Position numbers and translations under genes: made by a program
NCBI RefSeq assembly: GCF_018304825.1
Contig: NZ_CP072648.1
Span: forward strand, 1,657,501 to 1,721,500
DNA from: Chloracidobacterium validum
GTDB lineage: Bacteria; Acidobacteriota; Blastocatellia; Chloracidobacteriales; Chloracidobacteriaceae
Length of the DNA: 64,000 nucleotides
Reading direction: 5' to 3'
Shown: positions 57,414 to 64,000 of the stretch, in pieces
How the letters are laid out: each line of letters begins with the position of its first letter
Position numbering within the stretch: the stretch's first letter is position 1
The notes under the pieces: model-generated
Database searches by the model: none
What the model was told of the DNA's origin: nothing
Seen by the model: only the letters and a program-made list of their open reading frames with translations

Positions 57414-59690
57414 TCAGCTTACACCAGTTGAAGCCGCCGAGACATCGGCTTCGGTTGGAATTCGCTGTGGGTTGACTTCGACCACGGGGAAATCAATGAC
57501 GAAGGCTGCCCCGCGCGGCTGGTTGGGTTCGTAACGAATGCTTGCCCGGTGGTCGGCCAGGATGTGCGCCACAATGGCCAGGCCCAGTCCAGTTCCGCGC
57601 TCCCGAGTCGAAAAATACGGCTCAAACAAGCGGTTTCGCGCTTCCGGCGAGATGCCAACGCCAGTGTCCGAAACGCGCAGCCGGACGGTTTCCGTGGCAG
57701 CCAAGTAATGGGTCGTTATCTGGATTTCTCCGCGGGCGGGTTTCTCCCCGCTCGCCTCGATAGCTTGCAGGGCGTTGTCAATCAGGTTGACCAGGCAACG
57801 CTTGATTTGCTCGGCGTCAAGCAGCAATGGCGGCAGGTTGCCGGCGAGATGGGTGATCAGTTGCACCGAACCAAGTCGTTCGGCGTACAGGATGGCAGTG
57901 CGCTCAACAATGTCATCCAGCGATTCTGGAACGAGTTTGGCATCGGGCAGCTTGGCAAACCGCGAGAATTCGTCCACCAACCGCTGAAGCGTTGTAACCT
58001 CACCGATGATGCTTGCCGCGCACTCCTCGACCGTGGCCTGCAGACGCGGCAGGTGGCTCGCTTGTCGCGCGACCTGCCGCGCAATGCGTTCCGTGGAAAG
58101 CTGAATGGGTGTCAAGGGGTTCTTGATTTCGTGGGCCATGCGGCGGGCAACTTCGCTCCACACGGCATTCCGCTGCGCCTGCATGATGGGCGAGATGTCG
58201 TCCAGCATCACGACCACGCCGGTTACTTGACCGTCCGTATCGGAAAGGGTCGCTGCCGTCAGCGCGACTTGCAGGGACGGACGCTCCGGCAGGCGGATTT
58301 CCGTCTCCAGACTGGTTTGCCGAACCCGCCGCGCGCGCCGTAGTAGGCGCTCGAAATCACTTCGGTTGGGCGGCGGAACGTGTTTCAAAAACTCGTCCCC
58401 GGTGACAATGGTCGTGCCCAGCATGTTGCAGGCCGCCGGGTTGACGGTTGTCACGCGCCCTTGCGCGTCGAGTGAGACGATGCCGGTGCAGAGGCTGCCC
58501 AGAATGGTTTCGATATAGCGCCTTCGCTCGTCCAGTTGCGCCCGGTTGACGCGCAACTGCTGCGCCATGGCGTTGAAGGAATCCACCAGGACGGCCAGCT
58601 CGTCATGCGCTTCAACCCGCACAACGTAGTCGAGATTGCCGCGCGCAACGGCTTCCGTCGCTTCCGCGAGCGCGCGCAGCGGCACCACCACAACCCGCGC
58701 CGTCGTGACGGCAAACCACATGGCACCGAACATGAGAAAGAGCGTCACGAAACCCAGAATGAGCAAGTAGTTGAGCTTGAGCATCCGGGATTCGGCCACA
58801 AGCGTGGCGCGCTGATTGGCGACGCGCGTCAGCTCGGCAATTTTCTGATCGAGAACGGGCGGCATGGTCCGCATCACGACCAGCACCTCAGATGTCTTTT
58901 CGAGTGGCACGGCAGCCGCGATGAACGTCATGGACTCACTTCCCAGATGGCTCGTGGGGAAGGGATCGCTCGCCACGCGCCGCCGCAGATCGGCGATGAG
59001 GGATGGCGTCAGCGCCGACCAATCGCCAAACACCGCCCGCCGCTCTCCGTTCGAGTCTAACCACTGTCCTGCCTCGATCCCCAGCGCTTGGGATTCATCC
59101 ACAAAAAGTCGTTCGACTGGAAGCGAGGGAAGGGCCTTGGTTGGCGGCTGAAGATGCGCCATCAGACGGCGCGCGACGGCCCGCCCATCGTCGTGCAGCG
59201 AGCGCATTTCACGGGCCAAGACAAGCTGCTGAAGCGCGACCGCGCTCTCACGATAATGCTCGGCCGGAAGGTTGAACCACTTGTCCAAGCTGCGATTCAA
59301 CAGCCCATAGGCAAAGAAAAACAGCATCAACAGCGGCAGTGCCGAGACGATCATTGACGCTGTCACCAGGCGCGTCTGAAACGACGTCCCTAGGGTTCGT
59401 TGTCGCCGCTCCTGCTGGAGCTTCACGATATTGCGAATGAGCAGCGCCAGCAGGATGACGAGCGCCAGGAAGTTCAATGCCGAGAGCGCATACAGCAGCC
59501 AAGTCGCCGAGACATTGCGTGGTGACAGCACCGGTAACACATTGAACGCCGCCTGGATGACCAACGCCCCACACAACACGATCACGATGATGAGCAGCGA
59601 CAAGGTCCGCACCCGGCGCAAACGATAGGCGCGCAGCGCGCGGGCAGCTTCCTGGGGGTTGACAATGCTCACCGGACGGTCAGACGACAT
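57414..59690 (-). CDS. NtrY-type membrane histidine kinase
   Basis: 758 aa from ATG 59690. Two pairs of membrane helices (LLIIVIVLCGALVIQAAFNV; LLYALSALNFLALVILLALL; ASMIVSALPLLMLFFFAYGL; LILGFVTLFLMFGAMWFAVT) enclose an outer loop. HAMP (PLRALAEATEAVARGNLDYV), PAS (GIVSLDAQGRVTTVNPAAC), DHp box RMAHEIKNPLTPIQLSTERI and HATPase_c motifs (LIDNALQAIEASGE, DTGVGISPEARNRLFEPYFS, GLGLAIVAHI) follow. The order matches NtrY. No regulator adjoins it on the same strand. Divergent from thiL. Confidence 0.93.
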   Translation of the reverse strand: MSSDRPVSIVNPQEAARALRAYRLRRVRTLSLLIIVIVLCGALVIQAAFNVLPVLSPRNVSATWLLYALSALNFLALVILLALLIRNIVKLQQERRQRTLGTSFQTRLVTASMIVSALPLLMLFFFAYGLLNRSLDKWFNLPAEHYRESAVALQQLVLAREMRSLHDDGRAVARRLMAHLQPPTKALPSLPVERLFVDESQALGIEAGQWLDSNGERRAVFGDWSALTPSLIADLRRRVASDPFPTSHLGSESMTFIAAAVPLEKTSEVLVVMRTMPPVLDQKIAELTRVANQRATLVAESRMLKLNYLLILGFVTLFLMFGAMWFAVTTARVVVVPLRALAEATEAVARGNLDYVVRVEAHDELAVLVDSFNAMAQQLRVNRAQLDERRRYIETILGSLCTGIVSLDAQGRVTTVNPAACNMLGTTIVTGDEFLKHVPPPNRSDFERLLRRARRVRQTSLETEIRLPERPSLQVALTAATLSDTDGQVTGVVVMLDDISPIMQAQRNAVWSEVARRMAHEIKNPLTPIQLSTERIARQVARQASHLPRLQATVEECAASIIGEVTTLQRLVDEFSRFAKLPDAKLVPESLDDIVERTAILYAERLGSVQLITHLAGNLPPLLLDAEQIKRCLVNLIDNALQAIEASGEKPARGEIQITTHYLAATETVRLRVSDTGVGISPEARNRLFEPYFSTRERGTGLGLAIVAHILADHRASIRYEPNQPRGAAFVIDFPVVEVNPQRIPTEADVSAASTGVS

Positions 59691-59773
59691 GGCAATATCC
59701 AACTGAACAGTATGCCTTCTTGTAGCATAGTTTATTCGACTAACCTGCATCTGCCGGCCGCCCGGCGACACCG

Positions 59774-60817
59774 GTGACCGACGACCACACCGCAATGCAC
59801 TCCGAACGGGACTTCATCCGACAAATCCAGCAGCAAGCCAGGCGGGCGCGCCCGGATATTCAACTTGGCATCGGGGACGACGCCGCGGTTCTCATCCCGG
59901 CAGATGGCCGCCACCTCGTCGCCATGAGCGATGCGCTGGTCGAGGATGTCCATTTCCGGCGGCGGTACGTCCCAGCGGAAGCCATCGGGCACAAGGCCCT
60001 GGCCGTCAATCTCAGCGACTGCGCGGCCATGGGCGCAACGCCCCGGTTTGGCTTGGTTTCGCTGGCTCTTCCGCCGGATGCCCAGTTTATGGCCGAAGGC
60101 ATCTTGGCTGGATTGCTGGCTCTGGCCGACCAAGTGAACGTCGCGCTGGTCGGCGGCGACACCAGCGCCAGCCGTCACGGCCTGTTCATAGATGTTTGTC
60201 TCATCGGCGATGTCCCTCCCGGCCGCGCGGTCAGGCGCTCCGGCGCGCGCGCCGGTGACGTAGTCTTTGTCAGTGGATCCCTCGGCGCGGCGGCGGCCGC
60301 GCTCCAGGCATTTGAACGGCAGCGTCCACTGCCTGACCCCGACGCCCGGAACCGGCTGCTTTTTCCAGAACCCCGCCTCGCGCTAGGTCAGTATCTCGCC
60401 GAACAGCGCCTGGCCACAGCCATGCTCGACCTCAGCGACGGGCTATCCCTTGACCTTGCCCGCCTATGCGAAGCCAGCCGGGTCGGGGTCAGCCTCGATG
60501 CCCTGGCGCTTCCCATCGCGACGGCGGCCTACACCGTCGCCGACCACCCGGAAGCCGCCCGGCAGTTGGCGCTCGATGGCGGCGAAGACTACGAACTCCT
60601 TTTCACCGTCCCGCCGGAGCGCGCCGACACGGTAGCCGCACTGAGTGAAGCGCCAGCGGTGGGTGGCGTCCGCCTCACCCGGATTGGAAACATCACTCAA
60701 GACCTGGAACTGAAGCTCTGCTTCGCCGGAGAGACCCAGCCCCTGCCGATCAGGGGTTACGATCATTTTGCCGGCCCGGGCGACATCACGCGGGAGACGG
60801 CGGACAACGGGGTGTAG
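59774..60817 (+). CDS. thiL: Thiamine-monophosphate kinase
   Basis: 347 aa, GTG start 59774; ATG 59795 is an alternative. Motifs: FIRQIQQQARRARPDIQLGI followed by GDDAAVLIP, VAMSDALVEDVHF, GHKALAVNLSDCAAMGATPR, GGDTSASRHGLFIDV, LDLSDGLSLDLARL, and LDGGEDYELLFTVPP. It phosphorylates TMP to TPP. The last 55 bases overlap the glycosyltransferase gene on the other strand. Confidence 0.95.
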   Translation: MTDDHTAMHSERDFIRQIQQQARRARPDIQLGIGDDAAVLIPADGRHLVAMSDALVEDVHFRRRYVPAEAIGHKALAVNLSDCAAMGATPRFGLVSLALPPDAQFMAEGILAGLLALADQVNVALVGGDTSASRHGLFIDVCLIGDVPPGRAVRRSGARAGDVVFVSGSLGAAAAALQAFERQRPLPDPDARNRLLFPEPRLALGQYLAEQRLATAMLDLSDGLSLDLARLCEASRVGVSLDALALPIATAAYTVADHPEAARQLALDGGEDYELLFTVPPERADTVAALSEAPAVGGVRLTRIGNITQDLELKLCFAGETQPLPIRGYDHFAGPGDITRETADNGV

Positions 60818-61554
60818 CCCCCCTGCCAATCCCGCCAACGCAGCGCGGCGACATCCCAGAACGGACGCACGGAACGCCAGTTGAACCCGACCTTTGACCC
60901 CTCGGCGTGGTTCCAGACTACCGGCACTTCCGCCACCCGCGCACCAACCTTGCGCGCTAGGTAGAGAATTTCCACATCGAAGGCAAATCCCTTGACGCGC
61001 TGGGACTGAAACACCGGCAAGAACACATCCCGCCGGAACGCCTTGAAGCCGCACTGCGTGTCGGCATAGCTCAGTCCGGTTGTCAGGCGCATGAAGCGGT
61101 TGAATGTCCGACCGGCCAACTCACGCAACGCCGACTGATGCGTGCCGATTTGTGAATCCGGCAGATCGCGCGAGCCGATGGCGGCGTCGTACTGCTCGGA
61201 CGTAATTGGCGCAAGAAGCTTCGGTGTCTCACTCAGTGGTGTCGAGAGGTCGGCATCTGAAAACAGCACGAGGTCGCCACGCGCTTTGAGGAAACCGTGC
61301 CGAACGCTGTACCCCTTACCCTGGTTGCCTGGGTTTTGGACGACCTGGAGGGAAACCCCAGTGGCGGCAAGGGTCGGGATGAGCTGCCGCACGACGGCCG
61401 CGGTCGCATCAGTTGAGCCATCATCCACGACGATGACCTCTACGCCTGCCGTGGCGCGGCGGAAGTAGTCCCCGACGCTTTCCAGCGTCGGGGCAATTCG
61501 CGCGGACTCATTGTAAGCCGGAATAATCAGACTCAGGAAAGGGGTCTCACTCAC
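60763..61554 (-). CDS. Family 2 glycosyltransferase (dolichyl-phosphate-sugar synthase-like)
   Basis: 263 aa, soluble. GT-A signature: [69 protein letters not shown] with the metal-binding DxD-type pair, and [13 protein letters not shown]. The set matches the dolichol-phosphate glucosyltransferase (Alg5-like) subgroup. No C-terminal GtrA-like membrane domain. It overlaps the aldolase stop by four bases (ATGA), so it is translated after it. Confidence 0.92.
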   Translation of the reverse strand: MSETPFLSLIIPAYNESARIAPTLESVGDYFRRATAGVEVIVVDDGSTDATAAVVRQLIPTLAATGVSLQVVQNPGNQGKGYSVRHGFLKARGDLVLFSDADLSTPLSETPKLLAPITSEQYDAAIGSRDLPDSQIGTHQSALRELAGRTFNRFMRLTTGLSYADTQCGFKAFRRDVFLPVFQSQRVKGFAFDVEILYLARKVGARVAEVPVVWNHAEGSKVGFNWRSVRPFWDVAALRWRDWQGGYTPLSAVSRVMSPGPAK

Positions 61555-62603
61555 GCAATCGTCACTTCCGGCGCAAGGTAAACATCCTGAATGAGGTTGA
61601 GGAGCTTGACGCCCTCGGCCATTGGGCGTTGAAACGCCTTGCGTCCTGAAATCAAGCCCATGCCCCCGGCGCGCTTGTTGATGACGGCGGTGCGGACGGC
61701 TTCGGCAAAGTCGTTATCACCAGAGGCCCCGCCGCTGTTGATCAGCCCGGCCCGCCCCATGTAACAGTTCGCCACCTGGTAGCGCGTCCACTCGATGGGG
61801 TGATCGGTGGCCAGTTCCGAATAGACCTTCTTGTGGGTTTTGCCAAACTTGAGGGCTTCGTAGCCGCCGTTGTTTTCCGGGAGTTTTTGCTTGATGATGT
61901 CGGCCTGCAAGGTGACGCCCAGGTGATTGGCTTGTCCGGTCAAATCGGCTGCGAGGTGGTAATCTTTCTCGGCGGTTTTGAATGCCGAATTGCGGGTGTA
62001 ACACCACAGGATGGTTGCCATCCCCAGCTCGTGCGCCGCCTGAAAAGCCTCTGAAACTTCCTGAATCTGACGGCTGGATTCAGGCGAACCAAAGTAAATG
62101 GTCGCACCAACGGCGACCGCCCCGAGGTTCCACGCCTGCTCGACGCGCCCAAACATCACCTGGTCGTACTTGTTTGGGTAGGACAGGAATTCGTTATGGT
62201 TGAGCTTGACGATGAAGGGAATTTTATGGGCGTACTTACGCGCCGCAAAACCAAGCGCCCCAAACGTGGTGGCGACCGCGTTGCACCCGCCTTCAACGGC
62301 AAGTTTCACGATATTTTCGCCGTCAAAATACATCGGATTAGGCGCAAATGACGCGCCGGCGCTATGCTCAATCCCCTGGTCCACCGGCAAGATGGACAGG
62401 TAGCCGGTTCCAGCCAACCGACCGTGATTGAGCAATTGCTGTAAGCTCCGTAAGACTTGGGGCGAGCGATCCGACGGCATAAAGACCCGATCAACGAAAT
62501 CCGGGCCAGGCAAGTGCAGGTGCTCTGATGAAATGCCTTTGGCGCGATAGGTCAGCAAAGACTCCGCTGCATCGCCAAGCAAGCGCTCGATTTCTGCAAT
62601 CAT
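61551..62603 (-). CDS. fbaB: Class I fructose-bisphosphate aldolase (DhnA/FbaB type)
   Basis: 350 aa from ATG 62603 with GGAGG about 10 bases upstream. Core: [68 protein letters not shown] carrying the likely Schiff-base Lys, and [20 protein letters not shown]. Type IA prokaryotic/archaeal aldolase splitting fructose-1,6-bisphosphate. First gene of a pair with the GT2 gene, and divergent from the OmpR-type regulator with a 212-base gap that holds both promoters. Confidence 0.95.
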   Translation of the reverse strand: MIAEIERLLGDAAESLLTYRAKGISSEHLHLPGPDFVDRVFMPSDRSPQVLRSLQQLLNHGRLAGTGYLSILPVDQGIEHSAGASFAPNPMYFDGENIVKLAVEGGCNAVATTFGALGFAARKYAHKIPFIVKLNHNEFLSYPNKYDQVMFGRVEQAWNLGAVAVGATIYFGSPESSRQIQEVSEAFQAAHELGMATILWCYTRNSAFKTAEKDYHLAADLTGQANHLGVTLQADIIKQKLPENNGGYEALKFGKTHKKVYSELATDHPIEWTRYQVANCYMGRAGLINSGGASGDNDFAEAVRTAVINKRAGGMGLISGRKAFQRPMAEGVKLLNLIQDVYLAPEVTIA

Positions 62604-62815
62604 GACAGGAAGACCTCCGGGCAAGGGTGTAGGAAATTGAAACCAGGGAATGTGAATCAGGCCGGCCGGGAAACTTAGTAGTCCCTGTTTGGTATCACAA
62701 GTGCTAATATCCATTGCACAAGCCAAAGCTGTACGCCAAGGCTTTCCCACTACACTTTGCGACACCAGCTTTGGCATCATAGAGGGATGGAAGCCAACTG
62801 GTAAAGAAAAGACCT

Positions 62816-63529
62816 ATGAATGAAGCACCGACGACCGAACACTCAAAGCCCACCATACTTGTTGTTGACGACGACCCAACGATTCGTTTGACCGTTGGGG
62901 CGTACCTGACCGGACAGAATTTCACCGTCCTGGAAGCCGCAACGGCCCGTGAGGCGCTGGAGATGGTGTCTAGGCAGCGGCCGCAGGTGATTGTCCTGGA
63001 TGTCGTCATGCCTGATTTGGACGGGCTGCAAGTCTGTCGCCAAATACGCGAGTGCGGCGTTCAGTCGCCGATTCTCTTTCTTTCGACCGACAATCAGTTG
63101 GAGACCCGGCTCAAAGGCTTTGCCTCTGGCGGCGACGATTACCTCACCAAGCCATTCAATATGCTTGAGCTTGGGGCGCGCATCCAGGCGATCCTCCGTC
63201 GGCATGCCTATGTGCCGGAATTCGAGGATATTCTGGTGCGCGGCGACCTCTCCATTGATGTCATTCGTCGCCGGGTCATCCGGCATGGCAATCCCGTTGA
63301 ACTGACGCCGACGGAGTTTCGCATTCTGCTCACCATGGCCCGCCGCCCTGGACAAGTCTTCTCCCGCGACCGGCTGCTTGACGAGCTTCAGGACGAAGAA
63401 GGTTATCTGCGCAACGTTGACCCACACATTGCGCGGCTGCGCGCCAAGATCGAGCCGACTCCGAGCCGTCCGATGTACGTGCAGACGGTGTGGGGACAGG
63501 GCTACAAGTTCGAGTATCCGAACATGTGA
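62816..63529 (+). CDS. OmpR/PhoB-family response regulator
   Basis: 237 aa. Receiver: TILVVDDDPTIRLTVGAYLT, phospho-Asp in VIVLDVVMPDLDG, FLSTDNQ, and SGGDDYLTKPF with the conserved Lys. Winged-helix output: VELTPTEFRILLTMARRPGQ, VFSRDRLLDELQ and HIARLRAKIEPTPSRPMYVQ to QTVWGQGYKFEYP. A Ser replaces the common Thr in the LST segment, which is normal variation. No sensor kinase is adjacent. sbcD starts 24 bases after the stop, so the two may be co-transcribed. Confidence 0.95.
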   Translation: MNEAPTTEHSKPTILVVDDDPTIRLTVGAYLTGQNFTVLEAATAREALEMVSRQRPQVIVLDVVMPDLDGLQVCRQIRECGVQSPILFLSTDNQLETRLKGFASGGDDYLTKPFNMLELGARIQAILRRHAYVPEFEDILVRGDLSIDVIRRRVIRHGNPVELTPTEFRILLTMARRPGQVFSRDRLLDELQDEEGYLRNVDPHIARLRAKIEPTPSRPMYVQTVWGQGYKFEYPNM

Positions 63530-63553
63530 GCCATACCGGCAACCTGGTGTGCG

Positions 63554-64000
63554 ATGCGCTTGCTGCATACGTCGGACTGGCACCTGGGCGCAACATTGGG
63601 CGACGTTGCGCGTGACGCTGAACACCAGCGATTTCTTGACTGGCTCGTAACGACCATCGAGCAAGAGCAGGTGGATGCGCTGCTCATCGCGGGTGACATC
63701 TTCGACACCGCCAATCCCCCGGCAACGGCGCAGCGGATGTACTATGAGTTTCTGGCCAGGTGCCGGGAACGCGCGCCCAACCTTGATATGGTCGTCATCG
63801 GTGGAAACCACGACTCAGCCGGACGGCTCGACGCCCCGGCTGAACTGCTCAACGTTTTCCGCGTCCGTGTCGTAGGCGGACTTCCCTACGCCCCCGGCGA
63901 CAAGCTCGACATTGACCGGCTGCTCGTTCCACTCCGGGCGGCCAACGGCACAACGGCCGCTTGGTGTATTGCCATGCCCTTTATTCGCCCGTTTGACGTC
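63554..64000 (+). CDS. sbcD: SbcD-like nuclease subunit, 3' end beyond the window
   Basis: 149 codons visible from ATG 63554, open to the edge. The calcineurin-type metallophosphoesterase motifs are present: MRLLHTSDWHLGATLGDVAR with DxH, LLIAGDIFDTANPP with GDxxD, and VVIGGNHDSAGRLDA with GNHD. The family with SbcC trims DNA ends and hairpins (Mre11-like). Further His motifs lie beyond the end. sbcC is expected just downstream of the window. Confidence 0.92.
   Translation, partial: MRLLHTSDWHLGATLGDVARDAEHQRFLDWLVTTIEQEQVDALLIAGDIFDTANPPATAQRMYYEFLARCRERAPNLDMVVIGGNHDSAGRLDAPAELLNVFRVRVVGGLPYAPGDKLDIDRLLVPLRAANGTTAAWCIAMPFIRPFDV

Overview
The window is bacterial chromosome: GC-rich, gene-dense, with short gaps and many start/stop overlaps. 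I see no insertion sequence, prophage, CRISPR array or rRNA. The gene set points to an acidobacterium, most likely Chloracidobacterium or a close relative: Hanks-type Ser/Thr kinases, a two-propeller sensor fused to a Ser/Thr kinase, carboxypeptidase-like TonB receptors, M28 peptidases, DUF4388 proteins, and B12 uptake plus salvage. This is inferred from gene content only; no marker gene was aligned.

Layout. 1-6.2 kb: a minus-strand vitamin B12 operon headed by a cobalamin riboswitch (cbiB, cobD-like, TonB receptor, 2Fe-2S protein, B12-binding protein). 6.3-12.1 kb: a glutamine amidotransferase, then plus-strand genes of mixed metabolism (DUF3386-like, GatB/YqeY, DUF3006, purM, alpha/beta hydrolase, cobT). 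12.2-16.6 kb: a membrane Ser/Thr kinase, an RmlD-like reductase, a P1 peptidase and an NAD(P)-binding protein. 16.7-21.2 kb: minus-strand methyltransferase, GH13 enzyme, TrxR-like flavoprotein without its redox cysteines, and acyl-CoA dehydrogenase. 21.4-29.4 kb: monooxygenase-like protein, zinc-binding protein, a very divergent two-domain oxidoreductase, STAS protein, rpmG, and transport/membrane proteins including an orphan FecCD permease.

29.6-33.7 kb: a partial ATP synthase operon (b', b, delta, alpha, gamma; no beta, epsilon, a or c). Then tRNA-His, a DUF4388/J-domain/TPR protein, gyrB, a zinc-ribbon protein, ubiX and a family-M3-like protein that has lost its HExxH motif. 42.5-49.3 kb: YtxH-like and DUF948-like envelope proteins, truB, a zinc-ribbon protein, a YpdA-like flavoprotein, an M28/PDZ peptidase, a 2Fe-2S protein and folK.

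49.3-56.5 kb is the most unusual block. On one strand it encodes a 1227-aa double-propeller/Y_Y_Y/transmembrane/Ser-Thr kinase, an overlapping PAS histidine kinase, a small secreted protein and an NtrC-type sigma-54 activator with no DNA-binding domain. It looks like one signalling pathway mixing Ser/Thr and His-Asp phosphorylation. 56.6-64 kb: gatC, a pilin-like lipoprotein, an NtrY-type kinase, thiL, a GT2 enzyme, class I aldolase, an OmpR-type regulator and the start of sbcD.

Functions come from reading motifs and domain order by eye; no database search was run. Start codons were chosen from Shine-Dalgarno sites, family length and overlap with neighbours.
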